64,000 nt of DNA from Methylophilaceae bacterium (lineage in GTDB: Bacteria; Pseudomonadota; Gammaproteobacteria; Burkholderiales; Methylophilaceae), in assembly GCA_028244835.1 (NCBI GenBank), contig JAOKBJ010000005.1, forward strand, positions 61,595 to 125,594. The letters run 5' to 3'. A program made the translations under genes and the position numbers. The notes under the pieces are model-generated. The model had not been told where the DNA came from, searched no databases, and worked only from the letters and a program-made list of their open reading frames with translations. Shown here in pieces: positions 1 to 9,321 of this stretch; position 1 is the stretch's first letter; each line of letters begins with the position of its first letter.

Positions 1-716
1 GCACAGTATCTTTAATGCTTTTAGCTATTCATGGTTTATTAAAAGAAGATTTGGTGGAATGGGTTTCATCAATGACGTATCAAGCAGCAAGTGGAGCAGG
101 TGCAAAAAATATGAGAGAGTTACTTCTTCAAATGGGGCAAATATATTCTTCAGTTTCTGATGATCTTATTCAGAAAGATTTAAATATCCTTGATATTGAT
201 GGTAAGGCAATGGCTTTAATGAATTCAGGAAATTTCCAAAAAGATAATTTCAAGGTTCCTTTAGCTGGAAATTTGATTCCATGGATTGATGAAGATTTAA
301 ATAATGGCCAAAGTCGTGAGGAATGGAAGGGCCAATCTGAAACAAATAAAATTTTAAGCTCTGGTTTTAAGTCTATTAAGGTTGATGGATTGTGCGTTAG
401 AATAGGTACAATGAGATCACATGCTCAAGCGCTTACAATTAAACTTAAAAAAAATATTCCGATTGAAACAATAAATAAAATAATCTCTAACGGAAATCAA
501 TGGGTAAAATTAATTCAAAATGACAAAAAATCCTCCATGAACTTATTAAGTCCTGCAGCAGTTTCAGGTAAGCTTGATATAGCAGTAGGTAGAATCAGGA
601 AATTGGATATTGAAGAAAACTGCATCTCTGTTTTTACTGTTGGCGATCAGCTGTTATGGGGTGCTGCGGAGCCAATTAGAAGAATGTTAAAAATACTTAT
701 TAAAAAAGGAAGATAA
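1..716 (+). CDS. asd: Aspartate-semialdehyde dehydrogenase, C-terminal part (cut by window edge)
   Basis: NADPH-dependent reduction of aspartyl phosphate to aspartate semialdehyde, the branch point to lysine, threonine, methionine and diaminopimelate. The frame is open from the first base. The first two bases fit the end of the TGC codon of the active-site cysteine (family motif NCTVS), followed by TVSLML. The stretch EWVSSMTYQAASGAGAKNMR is characteristic of Asd, and the substrate-binding region around VRIGTMRSHAQALT matches the family. About the first 130 residues lie outside the window. The gene stops 6 nt before fimV. Family assignment is secure; the true start cannot be seen. Confidence 0.93.
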   Translation, partial: TVSLMLLAIHGLLKEDLVEWVSSMTYQAASGAGAKNMRELLLQMGQIYSSVSDDLIQKDLNILDIDGKAMALMNSGNFQKDNFKVPLAGNLIPWIDEDLNNGQSREEWKGQSETNKILSSGFKSIKVDGLCVRIGTMRSHAQALTIKLKKNIPIETINKIISNGNQWVKLIQNDKKSSMNLLSPAAVSGKLDIAVGRIRKLDIEENCISVFTVGDQLLWGAAEPIRRMLKILIKKGR

Positions 717-722
717 TCAGTA

Positions 723-2126
723 ATGAAACTAAAATTTAAATTATTTATATTATTTCTCTTTTTCACCGTAACTTCCAATACTTTATTTGCGCTTACATTA
801 AATAAAATGCAAGTGAATTCTAAACAAGACGAACCTCTAAATGCTGTTATTGATGTTGTTTATTCGAAAGGAGATAAAGCATCTAATTTAAAACCTGCGA
901 TTGCATCAAAAGAGAATTATGAGGCAAATGGCTTGTCGCGATTACCTATTCATTCAGATATTCAGATTAGATTAGAAGATAGTGCTAAGGGGGGAAAAAT
1001 ATTTCTAATAAGCCAGGATATAGTAAAAGATCCTTTCCTAGATTTATTAATTCAAATTGATTCAGAAAAAGGCAGAGTTTACAAAGAATATACAGTTCTT
1101 TTAGAGCCACCATCACCAAAAATATCTATAAAAGAAGTAAAAGAAGCTAAAAGTAAAGAAGAAGCATTAGAAAAGATAGATGAGGCAGTAAAAGTTGAGC
1201 CAGTAAAGACTGCACAACAAGAAGTAAGTGTAGAAAAAAAAGTAAAAGTTATAAAAAAGTCAACTAATGTAAAAGAAGACAACTTTAGAATAGTTAAGTC
1301 CACAAAAGGTAAAACCCTTTACCAGATTGCAAGAGAGAATAAACCCTCAGGAGTAACAACTGAACAAATGGTGTTGGCTATTTACCAGAATAATTTAAAA
1401 GCATTTGCTGAGGAAAATGTTAATACTTTAATAAAAAATAAAAAATTGAAGATACCGCCTTTAAGTTATTTTAAAAATCATACACATCTTGAAGCAAGAA
1501 AAATTTTACGGAATCAAAATGTTGAATGGAAAAGTAAAATAAAAAAAATAAAAAAATCAGTAATAGAAAAAAAGATTATAGATAAAGATGCGATAAAGAT
1601 TAAGCAGCTAGAAAAAGAGCTTATTGAAACTAAGAAGAAATTAAAAGATATTTCAGAGTTAAATATCGAGTCCAAAACTAACAACTCAATTGATGAATTG
1701 AATGAAAATGTACCATTAAAAAATATATCTCTAAAAGACACTAAAGAGGTTCTAAGCGAAGATAAATCTGAAGAAGAGGACGTTGATGATGGGGTTTTTG
1801 TTTCATCGATATCTGATATTGATGAAAATAAAATTGAAGAAACTAAAATTGATACACCAGAAAATAGCGGATTAGAAACTATTCATTTATTATTGCTTGT
1901 ACTGTTTTTTGTTCTTTTATTAGGGTTGTTTGTTATTGTATCAAGGAGGAAAGCCAAAGAAAAAAATCAGACACTGAGAAGTTTTATTGATGATAGCCCA
2001 GCATCAGAACCTTTAAAAAAGGGAGAAGGGAGTAGTGACTCTAACGAAGGACAACATGATTCTTACAAAGATGACACAAGTCAAAAAATTAAAAAAAATT
2101 ATCTACCCATAGCAGATGATGATTAA
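723..2126 (+). CDS. fimV: FimV/HubP-like polar membrane protein with LysM domain
   Basis: Cell-envelope protein of the FimV family, which organises cell poles and type IV pili or motility in other proteobacteria. An N-terminal signal peptide (about residues 1-23) precedes the FimV N-terminal domain (LNKMQVNSKQDEPLNAVIDV, roughly 24-130). A Lys/Glu-rich linker leads to a LysM peptidoglycan-binding motif around residues 190-245 (KGKTLYQIARENKPSGVT). There is then a coiled-coil stretch rich in Lys and Glu, a single membrane segment near 388-408 and a short acidic cytoplasmic tail. At 467 residues it is much shorter than many FimV proteins and lacks an obvious C-terminal FimV TPR domain. Its position before truA and trpF is the usual betaproteobacterial one. 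Confidence 0.82.
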   Translation: MKLKFKLFILFLFFTVTSNTLFALTLNKMQVNSKQDEPLNAVIDVVYSKGDKASNLKPAIASKENYEANGLSRLPIHSDIQIRLEDSAKGGKIFLISQDIVKDPFLDLLIQIDSEKGRVYKEYTVLLEPPSPKISIKEVKEAKSKEEALEKIDEAVKVEPVKTAQQEVSVEKKVKVIKKSTNVKEDNFRIVKSTKGKTLYQIARENKPSGVTTEQMVLAIYQNNLKAFAEENVNTLIKNKKLKIPPLSYFKNHTHLEARKILRNQNVEWKSKIKKIKKSVIEKKIIDKDAIKIKQLEKELIETKKKLKDISELNIESKTNNSIDELNENVPLKNISLKDTKEVLSEDKSEEEDVDDGVFVSSISDIDENKIEETKIDTPENSGLETIHLLLLVLFFVLLLGLFVIVSRRKAKEKNQTLRSFIDDSPASEPLKKGEGSSDSNEGQHDSYKDDTSQKIKKNYLPIADDD

Positions 2127-2140
2127 ACTATAGCTGCATC

Positions 2141-2752
2141 ATGTATCATTCATTAATATTTTTTTCTGGGATGCTTTTATTGGTTATATTATCGAGTTTC
2201 GACTTAATAATTAATTTAACTATTTTTTGTTTGTTTCTAATCATCTCTATTATTTTAAAATTGCCTTTTTTGTTTGTTATTAGCAAGATAAAATATTTTA
2301 TTCTTGCCTTATTAATCATTTACTCATTATCAACTCCCGGTGAAATATTATTTTACTATTCACTTTTTTCAGTAACACAAGAAGGTTTTTATTTAGGATT
2401 AAATAATTCATTGAGAATTATGAATACATTTTTGACCATTATGTTTCTAATGAAATTTATTCCTAGAAAATTTTTTATTAATTTTATTATTAAGATTTGC
2501 TACCCTTTAAAATATTTTGGTTTAAATATGGATAATTTTACTTCAAGAATTTTTTTAACTTTTGATTATCTTGATTTCTATAAAAAATATTCTTTTACGT
2601 TTTCTAATTTTATTCAAGTTATTAATAGCCAAATAGAAAATAAATCTCCGGTTGTGGGTATTAAGAAACTTCAAAGAGTTACACCTTCAACAATTGATTA
2701 TTATTGGATTATTGGTTTTTTTTCTTGTTTTATTCTAATTCAATTTATTTAG
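2141..2752 (+). CDS. EcfT/CbiQ-like integral membrane protein
   Basis: A 203-residue, very hydrophobic protein with about five predicted membrane segments (near 5-45, 50-70, 95-115 and 185-203). The segment STPGEILFYYSLFSVTQEGFYLGLNNSLRI resembles the transmembrane T component of energy-coupling-factor (vitamin or metal) transporters of the CbiQ family. No ATPase (EcfA) or substrate-binding S component is encoded nearby, so any transport role is unproven. The assignment rests on the T-x-P-G-E region and topology, not on a full alignment. It lies between fimV and truA with only 3 nt to truA, which suggests cotranscription. Confidence 0.5.
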   Translation: MYHSLIFFSGMLLLVILSSFDLIINLTIFCLFLIISIILKLPFLFVISKIKYFILALLIIYSLSTPGEILFYYSLFSVTQEGFYLGLNNSLRIMNTFLTIMFLMKFIPRKFFINFIIKICYPLKYFGLNMDNFTSRIFLTFDYLDFYKKYSFTFSNFIQVINSQIENKSPVVGIKKLQRVTPSTIDYYWIIGFFSCFILIQFI

Positions 2753-2755
2753 TAT

Positions 2756-3547
2756 ATGAGATATGCTGCTTCTGTAGAGTATGAAGGAACAAATTTTTTT
2801 GGATGGCAACGGCAGTCATCAGTTAATAGCATCCAAGAAGAAATTGAAAATTCCATATCACAAATCACCCAGACCAATATCAAGATTCAGGGCGCAGGAA
2901 GAACTGATGCTGGTGTTCATGCTTTAGGGCAAGTATTTCATTTTGATACAGATATCGCTAGGCCTATCAAATCCCTTACTAAAGGTGTAAATTCTTTTCT
3001 CCCTGATTCAATTAGAATTAAATGGGTTAAGAAAGTTACTGATGAGTTTCATGCTCGTTTTTCAGTAACGGCCAGAGAGTACCAATATTTATTAAATAAT
3101 GCTGCTATTAATTCTTCAATTTGGTCAAATCATTGTGGATGGACTTTTTATGACTTAGATTCTTCTCTTTTAAAAATTGCCTCTAAGAAATTTGAAGGAC
3201 GTCATGATTTTACTTCTTTTCGCTCTTCTGAATGTCAAGCAAAATCACCTATAAGATCAATTGATTATATAAGAATGGAAAAATTTAATAACTTTTATTT
3301 ATTTACAATTAAGGGTGATGGTTTTCTTCACCATCAAATTAGAAATATGATTGCAACAATCGTCAGTGTTGGAAGAAAAGAAATGAGTATTGATTATATT
3401 GATACCTTATTCCAAAAAAAAGACCGGAGTCTTACTCCAGCTACTTTTTCGCCTAATGGTTTATATCTGACAAATATCAAGTATGATAAAATTTGGGGTT
3501 TTCCTGATAAATTAAATACAATAAATATCTTTAATGCTAAAAATTAA
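2756..3547 (+). CDS. truA: tRNA pseudouridine(38-40) synthase TruA
   Basis: Converts uridines 38-40 in the anticodon arm of tRNAs to pseudouridine. The catalytic motif GAGRTDAGVHALGQV is at residues 47-60, with the nucleophilic Asp near 51. The N-terminal YEGTNFFGWQRQ and the C-terminal GDGFLHHQIRNMIATIVSVG are both family signatures. At 263 residues it is full length for TruA. The start ATG lies 3 nt after the preceding stop. Gene order fimV-(membrane protein)-truA-trpF is the standard one in this lineage. Confidence 0.97.
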   Translation: MRYAASVEYEGTNFFGWQRQSSVNSIQEEIENSISQITQTNIKIQGAGRTDAGVHALGQVFHFDTDIARPIKSLTKGVNSFLPDSIRIKWVKKVTDEFHARFSVTAREYQYLLNNAAINSSIWSNHCGWTFYDLDSSLLKIASKKFEGRHDFTSFRSSECQAKSPIRSIDYIRMEKFNNFYLFTIKGDGFLHHQIRNMIATIVSVGRKEMSIDYIDTLFQKKDRSLTPATFSPNGLYLTNIKYDKIWGFPDKLNTINIFNAKN

Positions 3548-3553
3548 TTAAAA

Positions 3554-4177
3554 TTGAGAACAAAAATTAAAATTTGTGGGATTACAAACCCTAAAAATGC
3601 TATTGAGGCTGCTAAATTAGGAGTTGACGCACTTGGCTTTGTTTTTTTTAGTGAGAGCCCTAGATACATTGAGCCAAAAAAAGCTCGTGAGATAATCGAC
3701 CTAATGCCTTCATTTATTTCTAGAGTTGGCTTATTTGTTAATGCTTCAAAAAAAGAAGTTTTATTGGCAATAAGTGAGTCAAGAATAAATATGCTTCAGT
3801 TTCATGGGGATGAAGACGAAAATTTTTGCAATCAATTTGATTTGCCATATATTAAAGCTATTTCACTCAAGGACGGAATTAATTTGCTAGAATATTGTCA
3901 AGCATTTAGTTCTTCCTCGGCAATCTTAATAGATACTTACTCCCAGGAAGTGAGGGGTGGGACTGGAAAAACTTTTAATTGGGACTTAATCCCTAAAAAT
4001 TTGCCATCACCACTAATCATTGCAGGTGGTTTGCATAGTGATAACGTTTCTTCATTGATTCATTCTGTCAACCCCTACGGAGTTGACGTTAGTGGTGGAG
4101 TTGAGTTGGTTAAAGGAATAAAGGATCATAAAATGATGAAAAATTTTGTTTTAGGAGTAAATAATGCAACCATATGA
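3554..4177 (+). CDS. trpF: Phosphoribosylanthranilate isomerase
   Basis: Third step of tryptophan synthesis: isomerises N-(5-phosphoribosyl)anthranilate to the 1-deoxyribulose form. It is a (beta/alpha)8 barrel of 207 residues. The motifs [11 protein letters not shown] (general acid Cys near residue 7) and the phosphate-binding end [11 protein letters not shown] ... [10 protein letters not shown] are clear. A TTG start is chosen because it gives the normal TrpF N terminus [10 protein letters not shown]; there is no closer ATG. The 3' end overlaps the start of trpB by 14 nt, so translation of the two is probably coupled. Confidence 0.96.
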   Translation: MRTKIKICGITNPKNAIEAAKLGVDALGFVFFSESPRYIEPKKAREIIDLMPSFISRVGLFVNASKKEVLLAISESRINMLQFHGDEDENFCNQFDLPYIKAISLKDGINLLEYCQAFSSSSAILIDTYSQEVRGGTGKTFNWDLIPKNLPSPLIIAGGLHSDNVSSLIHSVNPYGVDVSGGVELVKGIKDHKMMKNFVLGVNNATI

Positions 4178-5366
4178 TTTACCTGATGATTTTGGGCACT
4201 TTGGCCAATTTGGAGGAACTTTTGTTGCTGAAACTCTAATTGAAGCTCTAGATGAGTTGCGTGATATGTATGCTAAATATAAAGATGACCCAGAGTTTCT
4301 TGCAGAATTTCATCATGATTTAAAACATTTTGTTGGTCGACCAAGCCCTATTTACTTTGCAGAAAGATTAACTAAAAAAATTGGCGGAGCGAAAATTTAT
4401 TTAAAAAGAGAGGACTTAAATCATACAGGTGCTCATAAAGTAAATAATACCGTGGGCCAGGCTTTGTTAGCAAAGAGAATGGGAAAACCTCGAGTTATTG
4501 CTGAAACAGGTGCAGGACAGCATGGGGTAGCAACAGCAACAATTGCAGCAAGATTAGGTTTGGAATGTGTAGTTTATATGGGGGCTGAAGACATAAAAAG
4601 ACAATCACCCAATGTCTACAGAATGAAGCTACTGGGAGCTAAAGTTGTCCCTGTTGAGAGTGGTTCAAAGACCCTAAAAGACGCATTAAATGAAGCTTTA
4701 AGGGATTGGGTTACAAATGTATCAAATACGTTTTATATTATCGGTACCGTTGCTGGTCCTCACCCGTATCCAATGATGGTTAGAGATTTTAATTCAGTAG
4801 TTGGTAAAGAGTGCAAAATTCAAATGCCAGAACTTGAAAATAAACAACCCGATGTAATAGTTGCCTGTGTCGGTGGGGGTTCAAATGCAATGGGTATTTT
4901 TTATCCTTACATAGATGATAAAAATGTACAGTTAGTGGGGGTAGAGGCAGCAGGGGATGGAATTGAAACAGGTAAGCATGCTGCTCCATTAACATCAAAT
5001 AGCCCAATTGGTGTTTTGCATGGAAATAGAACGTATTTAATGCAAAATGACGAAGGCCAGATAATTGATACCCACTCCGTATCTGCTGGTTTGGATTATC
5101 CAGGGGTTGGCCCGGAACATTCTTGGTTGAAAGATTCTGGCAGGGCTAGTTATGTTGCTATTAAAGATAAGGAAGCTTTGGAATCTTTTCATAATTTATG
5201 CTTAATCGAAGGAATTATCCCCGCTCTTGAAACGAGTCATGCTTTGGCATACGCAGAAAAAATTGCTGCAAAAATGTCCCCAGATGAAATTATTTTAGTA
5301 AATTTATCAGGTAGAGGGGATAAAGATATTAATACTGTTGCAAATATTTCAGGAATTTCTTTATAA
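4164..5366 (+). CDS. trpB: Tryptophan synthase beta chain
   Basis: PLP enzyme that condenses indole with serine in the alpha2-beta2 tryptophan synthase complex. The N terminus [18 protein letters not shown] is typical, the PLP lysine sits in [10 protein letters not shown] (about residue 92), and the phosphate-cradle sequence [12 protein letters not shown] is present. It has the usual length of 400 residues. It overlaps trpF by 14 nt and is followed 6 nt later by trpA, forming a compact trpFBA group. No attenuator is visible because the group sits inside a longer transcription unit. Confidence 0.98.
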   Translation: MQPYDLPDDFGHFGQFGGTFVAETLIEALDELRDMYAKYKDDPEFLAEFHHDLKHFVGRPSPIYFAERLTKKIGGAKIYLKREDLNHTGAHKVNNTVGQALLAKRMGKPRVIAETGAGQHGVATATIAARLGLECVVYMGAEDIKRQSPNVYRMKLLGAKVVPVESGSKTLKDALNEALRDWVTNVSNTFYIIGTVAGPHPYPMMVRDFNSVVGKECKIQMPELENKQPDVIVACVGGGSNAMGIFYPYIDDKNVQLVGVEAAGDGIETGKHAAPLTSNSPIGVLHGNRTYLMQNDEGQIIDTHSVSAGLDYPGVGPEHSWLKDSGRASYVAIKDKEALESFHNLCLIEGIIPALETSHALAYAEKIAAKMSPDEIILVNLSGRGDKDINTVANISGISL

Positions 5367-5372
5367 AAAATT

Positions 5373-6185
5373 ATGTCCAAAATCCAAGCTACTTTTAAAG
5401 CATTAAAAAATAACAAAGAAAAGGCATTGATCCCTTTCATTACAGCTGGCGATCCTCATCCTGATAAGACAGTTGAAATAATGCATGCCCTTGTCGAATC
5501 TGGAGCTGATATGATTGAACTTGGAATTCCATTTTCCGACCCTATGGCCGATGGTCCAGTTATTCAAAGAGCAAGCGAAAGAGCATTGAAGAATAATGGC
5601 GGAATCTCAAAAACCATAAAATTAGCTGCAGAATTCAGAGTAACTAATAAAACAACGCCATTGATTCTTATGGGATATGCAAATCCAATCGAGGCTATTG
5701 GTATTGATAACTTTATATCACTAATTAAGGAAGTTGATATTGATGGAGTTATAACAGTTGATTACCCGCCAGAGGAATCAGAGCTATTTGTTAACAAGTT
5801 AAAAGAGAATAATATCGATAGTATTTTTCTTATATCACCAACAACAGAAGACAAAAGAATTGAGTTAATAATTAATCAAGCTACCGGGTTTTTATATTAT
5901 GTATCCTTAAAAGGGGTAACTGGTTCAGCGAATATAGATATTAATCAAGTGACAAAAAAAGTTCTTAATATTAAAGAGTTTTCAGACCTTCCAATTGCAG
6001 TTGGTTTTGGAGTAAGAGATGCGAAAACTGCGAATGAGGTTGCATTGATTTCAGATGCTGTGGTGGTTGGAAGTAAAATAGTGCAAGAAATTGAAAATTC
6101 GAATGAGGATGATTTAATTGATAATGTTAAAAATTTAATGCTCGAATTGAAAAATTCTATTAATGATGGGGCAATTATAAAATGA
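5373..6185 (+). CDS. trpA: Tryptophan synthase alpha chain
   Basis: Cleaves indole-3-glycerol phosphate to indole and glyceraldehyde 3-phosphate; indole is channelled to TrpB. Family motifs seen: [12 protein letters not shown], the catalytic Glu in [19 protein letters not shown] (about residue 50), VDYPPEES and the phosphate site VGFGVRDA ... VVVGSKIV. At 270 residues it is full length. The last 4 nt overlap the start of accD in an ATGA arrangement, so trpA and accD are translationally coupled, as in many proteobacteria. Confidence 0.97.
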   Translation: MSKIQATFKALKNNKEKALIPFITAGDPHPDKTVEIMHALVESGADMIELGIPFSDPMADGPVIQRASERALKNNGGISKTIKLAAEFRVTNKTTPLILMGYANPIEAIGIDNFISLIKEVDIDGVITVDYPPEESELFVNKLKENNIDSIFLISPTTEDKRIELIINQATGFLYYVSLKGVTGSANIDINQVTKKVLNIKEFSDLPIAVGFGVRDAKTANEVALISDAVVVGSKIVQEIENSNEDDLIDNVKNLMLELKNSINDGAIIK

Positions 6186-7036
6186 GTTGGTTGAAAAATA
6201 TTATTCCACCCAAAATAAAAAGAATTGTAGGGCGAGTTAAAAAAAACATTCCTGAAGGGTTGTGGCATAAATGCCCAACATGCCAAACTGTTTTATATAA
6301 AACTGATTTAGAAAAGAATTTAGAGGTTTGTTCAAATTGTAGTTTTCATAATAGAATTTCTGCAAGATTTAGACTAGAAATACTTTTAGATACCCCGAAC
6401 CAATTTGAACATGGAACAAAAATAAAGCCAACAGACCCATTGAACTTTAAGGATACAAAATCCTATAAAGATAGGTTAACCAAAGCACAAAAAGAACTTG
6501 GAGAAAATGATGCTTTGATTGTGGTTGAGGGAAAAATTGAGTCTATTCCAGTCGTTGTAGCAGTATTTGAATTTAATTTCATGGGCGGCTCAATGGGGTC
6601 AGTAGTGGGTGAAAAATTTGTTCTAGCAGTTAATACTGCTATTAAAAATAAATGTCCACTAATATGTGTTGCTGCAAGTGGCGGCGCTAGAATGCAAGAG
6701 GGATTGCTTTCCCTAATGCAAATGGCTAAAACAAGTGCGGCCCTCACAAAACTAAGCGCTTCTAAATTACCATTCATTTCAATTCTTACAGATCCGACAA
6801 TGGGGGGAGTTTCAGCAAGCTTTGCAATGCTAGGCGATGTAATTATTGCTGAACCAAAGGCTTTGATTGGTTTTGCTGGTCCGAGAGTAATAGAGTCTAC
6901 TGTAAGAGAAAAGTTACCTGAAGGATTTCAAAGGGCTGAATTTCTATTAGAACATGGTGCAATTGACTTGATTGTTGATAGAAGGCAAATGCGAAAATCT
7001 CTCGTTGGACTCATTACCCATTTAAGTGCTAATTGA
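6182..7036 (+). CDS. accD: Acetyl-CoA carboxylase carboxyltransferase subunit beta
   Basis: Beta half of the carboxyltransferase that transfers carboxyl from biotin-BCCP to acetyl-CoA in fatty acid synthesis. A four-cysteine zinc ribbon is present near the N terminus (CPTC at 31-34 and CSNC at 50-53), followed by the crotonase-like domain with [11 protein letters not shown] and [10 protein letters not shown]. Length of 284 residues is normal. Overlaps of 4 nt with trpA upstream and with folC downstream show tight packing. Confidence 0.97.
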   Translation: MSWLKNIIPPKIKRIVGRVKKNIPEGLWHKCPTCQTVLYKTDLEKNLEVCSNCSFHNRISARFRLEILLDTPNQFEHGTKIKPTDPLNFKDTKSYKDRLTKAQKELGENDALIVVEGKIESIPVVVAVFEFNFMGGSMGSVVGEKFVLAVNTAIKNKCPLICVAASGGARMQEGLLSLMQMAKTSAALTKLSASKLPFISILTDPTMGGVSASFAMLGDVIIAEPKALIGFAGPRVIESTVREKLPEGFQRAEFLLEHGAIDLIVDRRQMRKSLVGLITHLSAN

Positions 7037-8292
7037 GTAAACTCCAAGATTATATAAATAATTTATATCCTGATACTACTAGTCAACCAATAAAATTGGG
7101 ACTTGATAGGGTTTCAAGGGTAAAAAGTCTCGTTAAGATTGAGCCAAATTTCCCAATCATCATTGTTGGTGGAACGAATGGAAAAGGCTCAGTGTGTTCT
7201 TTCTTAGAAACAATTTATAGTAAAGCAGGATACTCGGTTGGTTGCTTCACCTCTCCACATCTTTTTAAATTTAACGAAAGAATAAAAATAAATTTAGAAC
7301 AAGTTGATGATGAAACTATTCTTGAATCTTTAAATATAATTAACACCAAAAAAAAATCAATAGAGCTTACTTATTTTGAAATAACTACGTTGGCTTCTAT
7401 GAATATATTCATTCAAAAAAAGATAGATATTGCTATCTTAGAAGTTGGCCTTGGTGGAAGGCTGGATGCAGTCAATATTTTTGATCCAGATTTATCTATC
7501 ATCACCTCAATAGGTTTAGATCACCAAGAGTATTTGGGAGATACTATTGAAGAAATTGCACATGAGAAATCTGGAATATGTAGACCTAATAAGCATACAG
7601 TATTAAATTTTGAGAATATACCTAAATCAATGATTATGGAATTGAATAAACTCAAAGTGCCACTATCAATTCTTAATGATGATTATTCTTATAAGTTTGA
7701 ATCTGAAAGATACAATTATGTAAGTGATAACATCTCAATGAATAATTTGCCTAAGCCACATTTAAATGGAAATAGCCAGTTAATAAACTTAGCGGGATGT
7801 CTTCGTGCAACCAATCTTCTCCAAAATATACTTCCTATTACATTAGATTCAATTAAAAAAGGTATTAGAGATACAAGGATAAAGGGTAGACTTCAGGTTT
7901 TATCAAATAAGCCCTACATCGTAGCTGATGTAGCACATAATGCCGATGCTGCAATTAACTTATATAATTTTATAAGCATATCAAAGAGAAGTGGTAAAGT
8001 TTACGCTGTTTTTGCGATATTAGAAGACAAAGACATTGAGAAAGTTTTGATGCCATTTGTTGGCATTGTTGATGAATGGTTTGTAAGTGAAGTAAATAAC
8101 CCTAGAGCTCAAAAAATAGATGTAATTATCGATAGACTTAAAAAATATAATCAAGAAGTAGTTATTAATCAGTTTGATAATTTAACTCAAGCTTATAATA
8201 ATGTATGCAAAAAATGCAGCCTAAATGATAATATAATAATTTATGGTTCCTTTTTCACTGTAAGTGAAACACTGAATGGAGTAACAATTTAA
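7033..8292 (+). CDS. folC: Dihydrofolate synthase / folylpolyglutamate synthase
   Basis: ATP-dependent Mur-ligase-fold enzyme that adds glutamate to dihydropteroate and lengthens folate polyglutamate tails, which matters for the tetrahydrofolate-based one-carbon metabolism implied by ftfL. The P-loop [10 protein letters not shown] is at residues 45-54; [14 protein letters not shown] and the C-terminal domain signature DVAHNADAA follow. A TTG start overlapping the accD stop by 4 nt is used because it gives the expected N terminus; no better ATG exists upstream. Length of 419 residues is typical. Confidence 0.95.
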   Translation: MSKLQDYINNLYPDTTSQPIKLGLDRVSRVKSLVKIEPNFPIIIVGGTNGKGSVCSFLETIYSKAGYSVGCFTSPHLFKFNERIKINLEQVDDETILESLNIINTKKKSIELTYFEITTLASMNIFIQKKIDIAILEVGLGGRLDAVNIFDPDLSIITSIGLDHQEYLGDTIEEIAHEKSGICRPNKHTVLNFENIPKSMIMELNKLKVPLSILNDDYSYKFESERYNYVSDNISMNNLPKPHLNGNSQLINLAGCLRATNLLQNILPITLDSIKKGIRDTRIKGRLQVLSNKPYIVADVAHNADAAINLYNFISISKRSGKVYAVFAILEDKDIEKVLMPFVGIVDEWFVSEVNNPRAQKIDVIIDRLKKYNQEVVINQFDNLTQAYNNVCKKCSLNDNIIIYGSFFTVSETLNGVTI

Positions 8293-8798
8293 TGGTTGAT
8301 TCAAAAGAATCCTTTCACGAGAGCGTGATAATGAAAAGAGCTAAAAGAAGACTTATAGGCGCAATTGCAATTTTAATTATTTTATTTACGCTATCATTAT
8401 TTTTTGTAAAAAACGCAGGGCAAACAGAAGTTCAAAAAAAGGAAATAAAAGTTTCATTTTTAGAGATGGGTCCAGCAAGCTTTAATAGCCAAAAAAAAAT
8501 AAATAAAATTGAGACTTTTAAATATAGCACTAATGAATTTGAAAAAAAAACAAATTCGGTCAAAAAAGAAAAAAATTTTACAGTACAAATTGGAATATTT
8601 AGTGACAATTTTAAAACTCAACAACTTAGTAACCAAATAAATAATATAGGATTTAAAACTCAAATAAAAAAAATTACCCTTTCTGGTCAAGAAAAAATAA
8701 AACTTACAACAGAATTTTTTGAGTCTGAAAAAGATGCACAAAAAGCTTTGCAAAAATTAAAGAATTCTAATTTTCCTGGTTTAATTAAGCGTCAATAG
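8292..8798 (+). CDS. Membrane-anchored SPOR-domain protein (DedD-like)
   Basis: Short cytoplasmic N terminus, one membrane segment (about residues 24-45), a Lys-rich linker and a C-terminal SPOR-type domain starting near residue 95 (NFTVQIGIFSDNFKTQQL ... GFKTQIKKI). SPOR domains bind denuded septal peptidoglycan, so a role in cell division is likely but inferred. The place between folC and cvpA is that of dedD in many proteobacteria. Its start overlaps the folC stop. It is strikingly rich in Lys codons compared with its neighbours. Confidence 0.78.
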   Translation: MVDSKESFHESVIMKRAKRRLIGAIAILIILFTLSLFFVKNAGQTEVQKKEIKVSFLEMGPASFNSQKKINKIETFKYSTNEFEKKTNSVKKEKNFTVQIGIFSDNFKTQQLSNQINNIGFKTQIKKITLSGQEKIKLTTEFFESEKDAQKALQKLKNSNFPGLIKRQ

Positions 8799-8802
8799 TT
8801 AA

Positions 8803-9303
8803 ATGAGTTATTTAGATTATTTTTTTATTTCTATTATTTTTATTTCCCTACTAGTTGGATGCTATAGAGGTTTTACCCGAGAATTATTTTCTTTAATCGG
8901 TTGGATATTTGCCTTCTATTTTGCAAACCTTTTTACTGGTGATCTTTTGAAATATGTATCTTTTGAGTTTGGTGAACATATAAACTTCATAATCATTTAC
9001 GCGACTATCTTTGTTATTATTTTATTATTAGCATCTATTTTAGCTGCTATATTTAATAAATTAATAAAGAATATCGGATTAGGATTTTTAAATGTAATTA
9101 TAGGTAGTATTTTTGGCTTTATGAGAGGGATCTTGATTAGTTTTATAATAATTTTTCTCGTTGAAAAAACATTATTTATATCCGAAGAAAAATTAGCTGA
9201 GTCTATAACAATCCCTATTATTAAATTGGTCATAAAAAAAACTTTATCTTATTTACCCTATGAATGGAGTAACAAGGTAAAATACGATGCTATTCTGACC
9301 TAA
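8803..9303 (+). CDS. cvpA: CvpA family membrane protein
   Basis: Four predicted membrane helices in 166 residues with the CvpA family hallmark near the N terminus, VGCYRGFTRELFSLIGWIFA, and a helix ending GFMRGILI. CvpA proteins are inner-membrane proteins linked to colicin V export and envelope homeostasis; the exact activity is not settled. It sits directly before purF, as in E. coli and most proteobacteria, which strongly supports the call. Confidence 0.9.
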   Translation: MSYLDYFFISIIFISLLVGCYRGFTRELFSLIGWIFAFYFANLFTGDLLKYVSFEFGEHINFIIIYATIFVIILLLASILAAIFNKLIKNIGLGFLNVIIGSIFGFMRGILISFIIIFLVEKTLFISEEKLAESITIPIIKLVIKKTLSYLPYEWSNKVKYDAILT

Positions 9304-9321
9304 TTTTTAAGAGATGTAATT

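Noticed and set aside
1079..1741. Reverse-strand Ser/Phe-rich frames within fimV
   Set aside because: They arise from the Lys/Glu-rich repetitive codons of fimV read on the opposite strand and show no independent start signals.
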